From contig NZ_LIVV01000001.1 in the NCBI RefSeq assembly GCF_001905825.1, positions 35,473 through 99,472 of the forward strand: DNA of 64,000 bases. Direction: 5' to 3'. Position 1 is the first letter of the stretch; each line of letters begins with the position of its first letter. Positions 16,624 to 25,263 of this stretch are shown here, piece after piece. The stretch is from Streptomyces sp. CB02009. Lineage in GTDB: Bacteria; Actinomycetota; Actinomycetes; Streptomycetales; Streptomycetaceae. A model generated the notes under the pieces. That model did not search any database. It was not told where the DNA came from and was given only the letters and a program-made list of their open reading frames with translations. The translations under genes and the position numbers were made by a program.

Positions 16624-16640
16624 TGACTGAAACTTTAGTT
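16624..16640. promoter_or_regulatory. deiminase-regulon operator copy 4, facing the kinase
   Basis: TGACTGAAACTTTAGTT between divergent TetR2 (start 16569) and the Ser/Thr kinase (start 16703). TTGACT at 16623-16628 with CACGAT 17 bases on (16646-16651) points a promoter towards the kinase. Confidence 0.65.
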
Positions 16641-16702
16641 AAGGGCACGATGCCGGGGAGCGGCGCTCGTCGCTCCGTTCCACCTGCCGAAAGAGCCACC
16701 GC

Positions 16703-18478
16703 ATGTCCACTCAGCTTCCCGGTGTACAGCCCGCCCATACGGCTCTGTCCGACGACGACCCCCGCGAGATCGGCGGCTACCGCCTGCACGCACGTCTCGG
16801 CGCGGGCGGCATGGGCGTCGTGTACCTGGCGTACACCCCCGGAGGGCGTCCGATCGCCCTGAAGGCGGTGCGGGCCGAGTTCGCCGCGGACCCCGAGTTC
16901 CGCGAGCGCTTCGCCCAGGAGGTCGCCAGCGCCCGGCGGATCCACGGCCTGTTCACCGCGCAGGTGGTCGACTACGGCGTGGACGCCCGTACGCCGTGGC
17001 TGGCGACGGCGTACGTTCCCGGCCCCACACTCCAGCAGGTTGTCCAGCGCCACGGCCCGCTGCCGGTGCGCACCGTCCTGCTGCTCGTGGCCGGGATCGC
17101 CGAGGCGCTGCAGGGGATCCACGGTGTGGGGGTCGTCCACCGCGACCTCAAGCCCGCCAACGTACTGATCGCCGCGGACGGACCCCGGGTGATCGACTTC
17201 GGGATCGCGCGCGCGGCCGACGCCACCGCGCTGACCGGGGCGGGGCTGCGGATCGGCACCGCCGCCTTCATGGCGCCCGAGCAGGCGCTGGGACTCCAGG
17301 CGACGGCGGCGACCGACGTGTTCGCGCTCGGCGCGCTCGCCGTGTACGTCTCGGGCGGAGCACCGCCCTTCGGGAGCGGGCCGGAATCGGCGGCGCTGTA
17401 CCGCGTGGTCCACGAGGCGCCGGACCTGGCCGCCGTCCCCGCCGCCCTGCGCGACCTGGTCGGACGCTGCCTGGCCAAGAGCCCGGAGGAGCGTCCCTCG
17501 ACCGCCGAACTGATCGCGGCCGTCCACGCCCATCCCGCCGTGGGGCCGCGGCCGGAGTTCGCCGACGACTGGCTGCCCCACCCCGTCAGTGCCGACATCG
17601 CGGGCCACGGCGCGGGGCCGGCGTCTCCGCCCCATGCGCAGCCGACCGTCACGGCCACCGCGTTCTCCTCGCGTAGCCCCCACCCGGGATCCGCGGCGGC
17701 GACGGGCTCTCCCGGTGGCGGGGGCTTCCCCGGGGGCGGGGGTTTCCCTGGAGGTGCGGGCTCCTCCGGCGGCGCGGCCTTCCTCGGTGGTACGGGCTCC
17801 TCCGGCGGCGGTACGGCGGCGGCGCCCACGGCTCCTCCCGAAGGGCCGGAGCCGGAGGCGCGCCCCGCCGGTGCCCGGGCGCACGCCCCGTCGTCGCGCC
17901 GGGCGCCCCGGCGCGGCGGCCGCCTGCTGCTCACGGCCCTCGTGGCGGTGGCCGCGCTCGTCGTCGGCGGGGCAGCCGTCTACTATCTCGACCCGCCGCC
18001 GGAGGAGGGGGCGGATCCGGCCGGCGCCACCGGCGCACCCTCCACGCGGCCGCCCGTCACGGTGCGGCCCTCCGCCGGCGCGTCGAAGCCGTCCGGCGCG
18101 ACCGCCTACACACCCGGGTACGCGGGCGTCGAGCTCACCTCGCCCGACACCTCCTACGAGTTCGATCTCAAGGCGGGCAAGGTCGTGCCCGGGGAGACCG
18201 CGGCCTGGTACCTCGCCCGGACGGACGAGGCGTTCGTCCTGCCCGAGGAGAGCGACGCCTTCATCGCGACCGGGGACGGGCTGAGTCCGGCCGACTGCGT
18301 CCGCGGGATCGAGTCGGAACCCGTGACGACGCTGCCCTTCGCCGAACTCGCCGACGAACGGCCCTTCTGCGTGCGCAGCGCGGACCAGAAGGAGATCGTG
18401 ATCGCGCGCCTGGTCGAAGGGGCCGAGGGCGGCGGGTCCGTGACGGTGGTCCTCGACCATCACCGGCGCGACGGATGA
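16703..18478 (+). CDS. transmembrane Ser/Thr protein kinase
   Basis: 591 residues. An N-terminal Hanks-type kinase domain covers about 22-285: glycine loop LGAGGMGVVY near 33, Lys in PIALKAV near 51, catalytic HRDLKPANV near 148, DFGIARA near 168, and APEQ. A Ser/Gly/Pro-rich linker with repeated GGGGFPG and GSSGG units follows. One membrane helix (LLLTALVAVAALVVGGAAVYYL, near 412-433) then leads to an extracytoplasmic domain of about 160 residues without PASTA repeats; it contains two Cys (DCVRG, FCVRS). Kinase activity looks intact. The upstream deiminase-type operator suggests it belongs to the same regulon; the substrate is unknown. Confidence 0.87.
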   Translation: MSTQLPGVQPAHTALSDDDPREIGGYRLHARLGAGGMGVVYLAYTPGGRPIALKAVRAEFAADPEFRERFAQEVASARRIHGLFTAQVVDYGVDARTPWLATAYVPGPTLQQVVQRHGPLPVRTVLLLVAGIAEALQGIHGVGVVHRDLKPANVLIAADGPRVIDFGIARAADATALTGAGLRIGTAAFMAPEQALGLQATAATDVFALGALAVYVSGGAPPFGSGPESAALYRVVHEAPDLAAVPAALRDLVGRCLAKSPEERPSTAELIAAVHAHPAVGPRPEFADDWLPHPVSADIAGHGAGPASPPHAQPTVTATAFSSRSPHPGSAAATGSPGGGGFPGGGGFPGGAGSSGGAAFLGGTGSSGGGTAAAPTAPPEGPEPEARPAGARAHAPSSRRAPRRGGRLLLTALVAVAALVVGGAAVYYLDPPPEEGADPAGATGAPSTRPPVTVRPSAGASKPSGATAYTPGYAGVELTSPDTSYEFDLKAGKVVPGETAAWYLARTDEAFVLPEESDAFIATGDGLSPADCVRGIESEPVTTLPFAELADERPFCVRSADQKEIVIARLVEGAEGGGSVTVVLDHHRRDG

Positions 18479-18548
18479 CGCGGGAAGGCGCGCCCTCCGG
18501 CGCCAACAGCACGCGGTGCGGCGGCCGATGGGCGGCCCGAGGGCCGCA

Positions 18549-18562
18549 GATCAGGCCTGATC
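18549..18562. promoter_or_regulatory. perfect palindrome upstream of TetR3
   Basis: GATCAGGCCTGATC, a perfect 14-bp inverted repeat 22 bp before the TetR3 ATG. It differs from the 17-bp regulon operator, so TetR3 may be controlled by another protein; it could also be chance in GC-rich DNA. Confidence 0.4.
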
Positions 18563-18583
18563 GGCGCCGGGTAGGGTGCGGGC

Positions 18584-19159
18584 ATGGCATCTCGTAGTAC
18601 TCAGATCCTCGAAGCGGCAGCGCGGGTCATCGCCCGTCGCGGGATCCGCGGGCTGCGAGTGGAGGAACTCGCGGCGGAGGCCGGTGTCTCCACGGCCCTG
18701 ATCTACTACTACTTCAAGGACCGCTCCGGGATCCTGCGGCACACACTGGAGTTCATCAGCCAGCGCGCCGAGCGCTACACGAGCGACCGCGACCCGGACG
18801 CCCCGCCGCCGAGCCCCCGCGAGGAACTCGAGGGAACCCTGCTGCTGGAGCTCCAGGACACCGTCGAGGTACGGGAGAACAGCGCGGCCTGGGGTGAGTT
18901 GAGGGCGAGCGCCGTCTTCGACGAGCTGCTGCGCGAGGACCTCGCCCGGGCCACCCTGATGTGGGCCCAGGACGTGGCCGTGCTGCTCGGCCAGGTGCAG
19001 CCCATGGCGTCCGCGTCGGCGCTCGCCGCCGCGGGGGAGCGGCTCACCGCTCTGCTCGAGGGGCTGAGCATGCGCTGGCTCGGCGGCGGGATCAAGATCG
19101 ACCACGCCCGTGCGTTGCTGCTGGGAGCCGTCGAGGCGGAGCTGGCCGCGCTCCGCTGA
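18584..19159 (+). CDS. TetR family regulator 3 of the deiminase regulon
   Basis: 191 residues. HTH region ARRGIRGLRVEELAAEAG and STALIYYYFKDRSGILRH closely match TetR1 and TetR2, and the C-terminal half shares RENSAAWGELRASAVFDELL with TetR1. It lies on the same strand as, and 484 bp before, the cytosolic deiminase at 19643; two regulon operators (19257 and 19520) lie in that gap. No such operator precedes TetR3 itself, which has a different palindrome. The start has little Shine-Dalgarno match. Likely repressor of the downstream deiminase, possibly with the ABC transporter. Confidence 0.87.
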   Translation: MASRSTQILEAAARVIARRGIRGLRVEELAAEAGVSTALIYYYFKDRSGILRHTLEFISQRAERYTSDRDPDAPPPSPREELEGTLLLELQDTVEVRENSAAWGELRASAVFDELLREDLARATLMWAQDVAVLLGQVQPMASASALAAAGERLTALLEGLSMRWLGGGIKIDHARALLLGAVEAELAALR

Positions 19160-19251
19160 AGCGCGGGCGCGCACCCGCACGCGCCTCCGTGGTCGTTCCG
19201 TGAACCGCTCCTTCACGGCACTCCTCATCGCTTGAGGAGCGTTTTCTCCCA

Positions 19252-19279
19252 GGCATTGACTGTTTTTTCAGTCAATGCC
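19252..19279. promoter_or_regulatory. deiminase-regulon operator copy 5 (extended palindrome)
   Basis: Core TGACTGTTTTTTCAGTC (19257-19273) embedded in an 11-bp perfect inverted repeat GGCATTGACTG with its complement at 19269-19279, six T between. It is the longest palindrome of the six copies; TTGACT at 19256 could serve as -35. As RNA it could also form a hairpin downstream of TetR3. Confidence 0.7.
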
Positions 19280-19519
19280 ACAGTGAGAACATCGCCGAGA
19301 ACGGACCGCTCTCGCACCCGGACCGCCGGCATCCCGGCCGAGGATCTCCTCGACCCTCGCCGCCGCCGTGGTCCCCGCGGCCTCTAGGGTCTCCGCAGTC
19401 GCCGAGGCCGCGACCCGGCCCTGCGTCCCTGAGCCGCCCCGAACCGCCGATGATCCGCCGACCCCCTGCTCCGCGCCGAACCGTTCCGCTTCCGCGTGAA
19501 CGTCCCCTGAATTCTCTCT

Positions 19520-19536
19520 TGACTGAAATTTCAGTC
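19520..19536. promoter_or_regulatory. deiminase-regulon operator copy 6
   Basis: TGACTGAAATTTCAGTC, the nearest to a perfect palindrome of the consensus, 107 bp before the cytosolic deiminase. TTGACT (19519-19524) acts as a plausible -35 box; the -10 region near 19542 (GAAGAT) is weak. Confidence 0.72.
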
Positions 19537-19642
19537 GAGGAGAAGATTCCATCCACCACGTACTCGTCAGTGGCGTGATCCGGACTTGTGCCGCCCTTCC
19601 GCCATCGACCGGGTATCTCTGGCGAGAGAAGAGAGTTCTCGA

Positions 19643-20656
19643 ATGACCGCATTCCGTATGCCTGCCGAGTGGGCCGAGCACGAGGGCTGTCTGATGGCCT
19701 GGCCCACCCGCCCCGACCTCTGGGGCAGCGTGCTGAACGACGTCAAGGAGGAGTACGCGAACGTCGCCAGGGCCATCGCCGATTTCGAGCCGGTCACGAT
19801 GGTCGCCCCGCTCGGCCACGGTGACGACGCCCGCGCCCACTGCGGCACCGGGATCACCGTCGTGGAGCTTCCCCTGGACGACTCCTGGTTCCGCGACTCC
19901 GCCCCGCTGTTCGTCCTCGACGGCGAGGGGCGCCGCGCCGGCGTCGACTTCCGCTTCAACGCCTGGGGCCGCAAGCACCACCCGTACGACTCCGACGACC
20001 GGATCAGCGGTCTGCTCCTGGAGCACCTCGGTGTCGAGCGCATCGCCTCCGACATGATCCTGGAGGGCGGGGCGATCACGGTCGACGGCGAGGGCACGCT
20101 GATCACGACCGAGCAGTGCCTGCTGCACCCCAACAGGAACCCCGGCATGAACCGGGACGAGATCGAGGCCGAGCTGAAATCCAGGCTCGGCGTCACCAAG
20201 GTTGTATGGCTGCCGTACGGAGGCCTGCTCGACACGGAGACGGACGGTCACGTCGACGGCGTCTGCGCCTTCGCCGCTCCCGGCAAGGTCGTCGTCTCGC
20301 TGCCCGAGGACCCCGCGCACCCCGACTACGCACGGATGCGCGCCAACCGCGCGGTCCTGGAGGTCACCACCGACGCCCAGGGCCGGTCGCTGGAGATCGT
20401 CGACGTGCCGCAGGCGGCGTTCGCCGACGTGGCCGACGGCGAGATCGAGGTGTCGTACCTGAACTACTACGTCGCCAACGGCGGCGTCGTCGTCCCCGTG
20501 GCGGGCCTGCCCCAGGACGAGGACGCGCTCGCCGTGATCGCCGCGGCGTACCCGGGCCGCAAGGTGGTCGGCGTGCAGGCGCTCGCGATCGCGTTCGGCG
20601 GCGGGGGCGTGCACTGCATCACGCAGCAGATCCCCGTCGCCCGCCCCCTCGCGTAA
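19643..20656 (+). CDS. aguA: cytosolic agmatine deiminase (AguA-like, copy 3)
   Basis: About 337 residues. This copy lacks any signal peptide and is closest to classical agmatine deiminase, which converts agmatine to N-carbamoylputrescine plus ammonia. It begins directly with FRMPAEWAEHEGCLMAWPTR, the N-terminal family signature; further landmarks are DDSWFRDSAP, HPNRNPG, TDGHVDG and GGGGVHC with the catalytic Cys near residue 325. ATG 19643 is preferred over an in-frame ATG at 19586 because the family starts here. Upstream operators 5 and 6; a hairpin at 20677 separates it from the ABC importer genes on the same strand. No carbamoylputrescine amidase (AguB) accompanies it. Confidence 0.9.
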   Translation: MTAFRMPAEWAEHEGCLMAWPTRPDLWGSVLNDVKEEYANVARAIADFEPVTMVAPLGHGDDARAHCGTGITVVELPLDDSWFRDSAPLFVLDGEGRRAGVDFRFNAWGRKHHPYDSDDRISGLLLEHLGVERIASDMILEGGAITVDGEGTLITTEQCLLHPNRNPGMNRDEIEAELKSRLGVTKVVWLPYGGLLDTETDGHVDGVCAFAAPGKVVVSLPEDPAHPDYARMRANRAVLEVTTDAQGRSLEIVDVPQAAFADVADGEIEVSYLNYYVANGGVVVPVAGLPQDEDALAVIAAAYPGRKVVGVQALAIAFGGGGVHCITQQIPVARPLA

Positions 20657-20676
20657 CCGGACCGGACCGATCGCTC

Positions 20677-20704
20677 CTGCCGGACCGTCCCCGCGGTCCG
20701 GCAG
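20677..20704. terminator. hairpin between aguA and the ABC operon
   Basis: Perfect 11-bp stem CTGCCGGACCG with its complement at 20694-20704 and a 6-base loop, 20 bases after the aguA stop. It may end transcription or act as a processing or attenuation point before the ABC genes. Confidence 0.7.
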
Positions 20705-20751
20705 CCTCCCCCATCGCGTACGCACAGCCCGTACGGAAAGAGAGCGCGACG

Positions 20752-22425
20752 ATGACCACACCCGTACCCCGCACCGGCAGACGCGGCAGCGTCTCCCGGG
20801 GCCGTCCGTCCGGCCGCCGCCGAGCCGCCGCGGCCGCCCTTCTGACGACGGCGGCCCTCGTCGTGTCCTGCGCGGGACCGCCCAAGAACGGGGCGGGCGC
20901 CGACGGTGTCACCCTCTCGAAGACCACGCCCGTCGCCAAGGGCGACATCGACTCCTTCACCTGGGCCGTGTACGCCGAGCCGCCCACGCTCGACTACACC
21001 GTGGCGTTCGACTACCCGCAGAACACGATCCTCTCCAACGTCTGCGAGAGCCTGATGCGCTGGACGCCGGGCCTCACCCTCGAACCGGGGCTCGCCGAGA
21101 AGGCGGCCAACCCCGACCCGACCACCTGGGTGTACGACCTGCGGAGCGGGGTGCGCTTCCACGACGGCCGGACCATGAGCGCCGACGACGTCGTGTTCAG
21201 CCTCGGCCGGCAGCGGGACCCGGACAACGCGGCGGCCTGGGCGCAGAACTTCGAGAACGTCGCCTCCATACGGAAGACCGGCCCGCTCCAGGTCACCGTC
21301 AAGCTCAAGAAGCCCGACTCCCAGTTCCCCCAGTACATGGCGACCGCCGCCGGCGTGATCGCCTCCAAGGCGGGGGTCGAGGCCGCCGGCAAGAACTACG
21401 GCACCTCGGGCGGACTCGCCTGCACCGGACCGTTCTCCCTCGGCACCTGGAACAAGGGCCAGTCCGTCGAGCTCGACCGCTTCGACGGCTACTGGGGCAA
21501 GAAGGCCAGGTCCGGCAAGGTCGTCTTCCGGTTCATGACCGACCCCTCCGCCCGTACGAACGCCATGCTCAGCGGCGAGGCCGACGGCGGCTACCTCATA
21601 CCGACCGAGAGCTACGGCCGCCTCAAGGGCAGCGGCGTCGGCACCCTCTACTTCGGCGAGGGCCTCAGCACCGTCAACGTCAACATCACGAACATGAAGG
21701 GCCCGCTGGGTGACGTCCGCGTCCGCCGCGCGCTCTCCCTCGCCCTCGACCGCAGCGGCTTCGTGAAGGCGGGACTCGGCGGCGCGGGCACCGTCACGAA
21801 CTCGCTCACCACCCGCGCCGCCTGGGCGGCCGGCTCGGAGCAGACCCGGAAGTCGGCCCTCGACGGCCTTCCGCAGATCACGCCGGACATCGAGAAGGCC
21901 AAGGCGCTGGTCAAGGAGGCGGGCGCCACGGGGAAGACCCTCACCGTCGCCACCAGCTCCATCGGCCAGGACGTCTCCCTGCTCGCCACCGCCGTGCAGG
22001 CCGCGGGTGCCCGGATCGGTCTCGACATCCGGCTCAAGACCATCGCGCCCAACGCGTTCACCGCCCTGTTCACCGACCCGGAGGCGCGCGAGGGCATCGA
22101 CATGTTCCCGCTCACCTACTACGACTCGATCACCGACCCGCTGGACCTGCTGCAGAACTTCAAGACCGGCGCCTACATGAACTTCGCCGGCTACAGCGAC
22201 AAGGCCTACGACGCGGGCGTCGCCCGCGCGACCGCCGAGTACGACCCCGACAAGCGCCTGGCGATCGAGTCGGAGCTGCAGCGGCACGCCGTCGAGAACC
22301 TGCTGTGGATCCCGGTGGCCGAGTGGCCCACCGCCGTCTTCCTCAACAAGAGGATCACCGGCGCCCCCACCACCATCTCGTACATGTACTACCCGTGGGC
22401 CGCCGACGTGGGGGCCGCGCCGTGA
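20752..22425 (+). CDS. family 5 ABC solute-binding lipoprotein (peptide/opine/nickel type)
   Basis: About 557 residues from ATG 20752. Basic N-terminus and AAAALLTTAALVVSCAG give a lipoprotein signal with the lipid Cys near residue 40. The mature part is a SBP_bac_5 protein: FTWAVYAEPPTLDYTVAFD at its start, NVCESLMRWTPG, YDLRSGVRFHDGRTMSADDVVFS, and DVRVRRALSLALDR. Such proteins bind oligopeptides, opines or other amine-rich ligands outside and deliver them to the permease. Four transport genes follow with 4- to 8-bp overlaps. The preceding aguA gene suggests an amine- or guanidine-containing ligand, which is inference from context only. Confidence 0.88.
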   Translation: MTTPVPRTGRRGSVSRGRPSGRRRAAAAALLTTAALVVSCAGPPKNGAGADGVTLSKTTPVAKGDIDSFTWAVYAEPPTLDYTVAFDYPQNTILSNVCESLMRWTPGLTLEPGLAEKAANPDPTTWVYDLRSGVRFHDGRTMSADDVVFSLGRQRDPDNAAAWAQNFENVASIRKTGPLQVTVKLKKPDSQFPQYMATAAGVIASKAGVEAAGKNYGTSGGLACTGPFSLGTWNKGQSVELDRFDGYWGKKARSGKVVFRFMTDPSARTNAMLSGEADGGYLIPTESYGRLKGSGVGTLYFGEGLSTVNVNITNMKGPLGDVRVRRALSLALDRSGFVKAGLGGAGTVTNSLTTRAAWAAGSEQTRKSALDGLPQITPDIEKAKALVKEAGATGKTLTVATSSIGQDVSLLATAVQAAGARIGLDIRLKTIAPNAFTALFTDPEAREGIDMFPLTYYDSITDPLDLLQNFKTGAYMNFAGYSDKAYDAGVARATAEYDPDKRLAIESELQRHAVENLLWIPVAEWPTAVFLNKRITGAPTTISYMYYPWAADVGAAP

Positions 22426-23381
22426 ACTTCGCGAGATTCGCCGTCCGACGGGTGACGGAGATGGCCGTCACCCTCCTCGTGGCGTCGTTCGTGGTCTTCG
22501 GCGCGATGTACCTGGCACCGGGCAGCCCCGCGAGCTTCCTGCTCTCGGGCCGCTCGGCCTCGCCGGAGGCGCTCGCCGCGATCAACGCCCAGTACCACCT
22601 GGACGACCCCTTCCTCGTCCGCTACGCCGGCTGGCTCGGGGACATGGTCCAGGGCGACTTCGGGCGGTCCATCACGTACCGCGTCGACGTGTCCCGGCTC
22701 CTCGCCGACAGGCTGCCGACCACGCTGCTGCTGATCGCGATGGCGCTGGTCGTGGTCGTCGTCATCGGCCTGGTGCTCGGCTGGATCTCCGCCGTACGCG
22801 GCGGGGCGACGGACTCCGCCGTCCTGGTCACCACCACCTTCGCCGTCGGCACCCCGTCGTTCGTCGCGGCCGTCCTGCTCCAGGCACTGTTCGCGGTGAA
22901 ACTCGGCTGGTTCCCGAGCGGCGGCGCAGGCGAGGGCTTCCTCGACACGGTCTGGCACCTGACCCTCCCGGCGATCGCCCTCGCGCTCTACCTGATCGGC
23001 ATGCTCGCCCGGGTCACCCGCTCGGCGATGCTGGAGGCCCTCGACAGCGAGCACGTCACGGTCGCCCGCAGCCGGGGCGTCCCGGAGCGCCAGGTGATCC
23101 GGCGCCATGTGTTCCGCAACTCCCTCGGCACCGTCCTGACCACCGGCGGACTGATCGTCTCGACCCTGCTCGTCTGCACGATCCTCGTCGAGACCGCGTT
23201 CAGCATCGGCGGCATCGGTCAGCTCCTGGAGCTGTCCACGACCACCAAGGACTTCCCGACCGTCCAGGCCATCTCGCTGATCATCGTCGCCCTGTTCATG
23301 ATCGTGAACCTCATCGTCGACCTGCTGCTCCCGCTGGTCGACCCGCGGATCACCCTCGGATCGAGGAGCTCCTCCGCATGA
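22422..23381 (+). CDS. ABC transporter permease 1 (DppB type)
   Basis: About 319 residues, GTG start overlapping the previous stop (GTGA). Six membrane helices of the DppB/OppB kind: FARFAVRRVTEMAVTLLVASFVVFGAMYLAPGSP at the N-terminus is diagnostic. The cytoplasmic coupling loop is VTVARSRGVPERQVIRRHVFRN (EAA-like motif around residue 210). It forms the membrane channel together with permease 2. Confidence 0.9.
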   Translation: MNFARFAVRRVTEMAVTLLVASFVVFGAMYLAPGSPASFLLSGRSASPEALAAINAQYHLDDPFLVRYAGWLGDMVQGDFGRSITYRVDVSRLLADRLPTTLLLIAMALVVVVVIGLVLGWISAVRGGATDSAVLVTTTFAVGTPSFVAAVLLQALFAVKLGWFPSGGAGEGFLDTVWHLTLPAIALALYLIGMLARVTRSAMLEALDSEHVTVARSRGVPERQVIRRHVFRNSLGTVLTTGGLIVSTLLVCTILVETAFSIGGIGQLLELSTTTKDFPTVQAISLIIVALFMIVNLIVDLLLPLVDPRITLGSRSSSA

Positions 23382-24232
23382 CCGCCGTCCTCACCCGCCG
23401 GCCCGGCCTCGCCAAGATCCGCACGGCCCGGTCGCCGCTCCACCTCGTCTGCCTGGGCTTCGTCGTCCTCGTCGTCGCCGGGGCGCTCCTCGCCTCCCTC
23501 GTCGCGCCGTACGACCCCAACGCCGTCGACCTCGGCAACGCGCTCGCCGGACCCTCCGCCGAGCACCTCCTCGGCGTGGACGCCGCAGGCCGCGACACGT
23601 TCTCCCGGCTGATCCTCGGCGCCCGCACCTCGCTGCTCGGCCCCCTCGGGGTGGTGCTCTTCTCCACCCTCGCCGGTGTCGCCATCGGCACGGCGGCGGC
23701 CTGGCGCGGCGGCTGGCTCGACTCGGTGCTCTCCCGGAGCACCGAGCTGGTCTTCGCCTTCCCCGGCATGCTGCTCGCGATCCTGATCATCTCGATCTAC
23801 GGCGAGGGGCTGCTGGCCCCGGTCATCGCCCTCGCCATCGCCTACCTGCCCTACGTCAGCAGGCTGACGCGCTCGCTCGTCCTCGCGGAACGCGAGCGTC
23901 CGTACGTCAGCGCCTATCTGGTCCAGGGCCACTCGGCGCTCCAGATCTGCCTGCGCCACATCCTCCCCAACATCGCCCCCGTCGTCCTCGCCCAGTCCAC
24001 CATCAACTTCGGCTACGCCCTCATGGACCTCGCCGGCCTCTCCTTCCTCGGCCTGGGCGTACCGGCGCTCACTCCCGACTGGGGCCGCATGGTCTTCGAC
24101 GGGCAGACGGCCGTCCAGCAGGGCTACCCGCTGTCCGCGATCCTGCCCAGCGTCCTGATCGTGCTCACCGTCGTCGCGTTCAACGTGGTCGGAGAGCGCT
24201 GGGCCGACCGCGTCGCCAGGAGAGACCGATGA
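23378..24232 (+). CDS. ABC transporter permease 2 (DppC type)
   Basis: 284 residues, ATG overlapping the previous stop (ATGA). N-terminal membrane helix (LVCLGFVVLVVAGALLASLV), then YDPNAVDLGNALAGPSAEHLLGVDAAGRD, the typical DppC periplasmic-side stretch, five further helices, and the coupling loop with HILPNIAPVVL. Partner of the permease at 22422. Its stop overlaps the next ATG. Confidence 0.9.
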   Translation: MTAVLTRRPGLAKIRTARSPLHLVCLGFVVLVVAGALLASLVAPYDPNAVDLGNALAGPSAEHLLGVDAAGRDTFSRLILGARTSLLGPLGVVLFSTLAGVAIGTAAAWRGGWLDSVLSRSTELVFAFPGMLLAILIISIYGEGLLAPVIALAIAYLPYVSRLTRSLVLAERERPYVSAYLVQGHSALQICLRHILPNIAPVVLAQSTINFGYALMDLAGLSFLGLGVPALTPDWGRMVFDGQTAVQQGYPLSAILPSVLIVLTVVAFNVVGERWADRVARRDR

Positions 24233-25263
24233 ACACACCCGACAGCCCGGCGCACGCGTCCGACACCCCGGCGGGCACCTCCGAGAGGCCGGCGCTCGAC
24301 ATCCAGGGGCTCCGGATCACCCTGCCGGGCACGGCCCGACCCGTCCTCGACGGGATCGACCTCGCCGTCGCAGCCGGGGAGACCGTCGCACTCGTCGGCG
24401 AGTCCGGCTCCGGCAAGAGCCTCACCTCGCGCAGCGCCCTGCGCCTGCTGCCGCCGGGCGCCGTCACCGAGGGCACCGTCCTCGTCGACGGCCAGGACGT
24501 CCTCACCCTCGACGCCGACCGGCTGCGCGCCCTGCGCACCGGCACCGTGGCCATGATCTTCCAGGACCCGCGGGCGGCCATCAACCCGCTCCGGCGCATC
24601 GGCGACTTCCTCACCGAGAGCGTCCGCGCGACCAGGACGATGACCGCGCCGCAGGCCACCGCGCGCGCCGTCGAACTCCTCGAAGCGGTGGGCCTGGACG
24701 GCACGGCGCTCGCCAAGTACCCGAGCCAGGTGTCCGGCGGCATGCTGCAACGGGTCATGATCGCCGCCGCGTTGATGGGCGACCCGGCCCTGCTGCTCGC
24801 CGACGAGCCGACCACCGCCCTGGACGTCACCACCCAGGCCGAGGTCATCGCCCTCCTCGGCAGGCTGCGCGAACGGTTCGGCACCGGGCTGCTGTTCGTC
24901 ACCCACGACCTCGATCTCGCGGCCGCCATCAGCGACCGCGTCTACGTGATGTACGCCGGACGGATCGCCGAGAGCGGGCCGGCCGAGGAGATCTTCGCCC
25001 GGCCCCGCCACCCCTACACGGCCGCGCTCCTGGCCTCCACCCCCCGCCTGGAGAACCCGCGGGGGCGGCTCGCCGCCATCGACGGGCAGCCGCCCGACCT
25101 CCGGGTGACGCTCCCCGGCTGCGCCTTCGCCGCCCGCTGCGCGTTCGCCACCGACGTCTGCGACCAGCAGGCCCCGGTGTCGCTGCCCGCCCCGGGCCGG
25201 CCGGGCCACCAGGCCGCCTGCCACCACAGCGACCGGCTCGAAGGGAGCGCCGTCGATGCCTGA
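24229..25263 (+). CDS. ABC transporter ATPase 1 (DppD type)
   Basis: 344 residues. Walker A GESGSGKSL around residue 60, Q-loop FQDPRAAINPL, signature VSGGMLQRV around 170, Walker B LLLADEPTTALDVT, switch His in THDLDL. The C-terminal oligopeptide/dipeptide extension with PGCAFAARCAF and a Cys at CDQQ is the usual oligopeptide-ATPase C-terminal domain, often associated with an Fe-S site. Overlaps both neighbours, so translation is coupled across the operon. Confidence 0.9.
   Translation: MNTPDSPAHASDTPAGTSERPALDIQGLRITLPGTARPVLDGIDLAVAAGETVALVGESGSGKSLTSRSALRLLPPGAVTEGTVLVDGQDVLTLDADRLRALRTGTVAMIFQDPRAAINPLRRIGDFLTESVRATRTMTAPQATARAVELLEAVGLDGTALAKYPSQVSGGMLQRVMIAAALMGDPALLLADEPTTALDVTTQAEVIALLGRLRERFGTGLLFVTHDLDLAAAISDRVYVMYAGRIAESGPAEEIFARPRHPYTAALLASTPRLENPRGRLAAIDGQPPDLRVTLPGCAFAARCAFATDVCDQQAPVSLPAPGRPGHQAACHHSDRLEGSAVDA

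Larger units (their letters stand above)
19160..19642. other. 483-bp regulatory gap before the cytosolic deiminase
   Basis: Contains operator copies 5 and 6. Between them (about 19285-19515) I see no ORF with convincing start and codon bias; the stretch might hold a long leader transcript starting near operator 5. Confidence 0.55.

Noticed and set aside
16610..18463. Minus-strand 617-codon frame opposite the Ser/Thr kinase
   Set aside because: The opposite strand has an unmistakable kinase domain; this frame has only shadow composition.
18480..18584. Deiminase-type 17-bp operator upstream of TetR3
   Set aside because: No sequence resembling TGACTGAAWYTTYAGTY is present there; only the different 14-bp palindrome.
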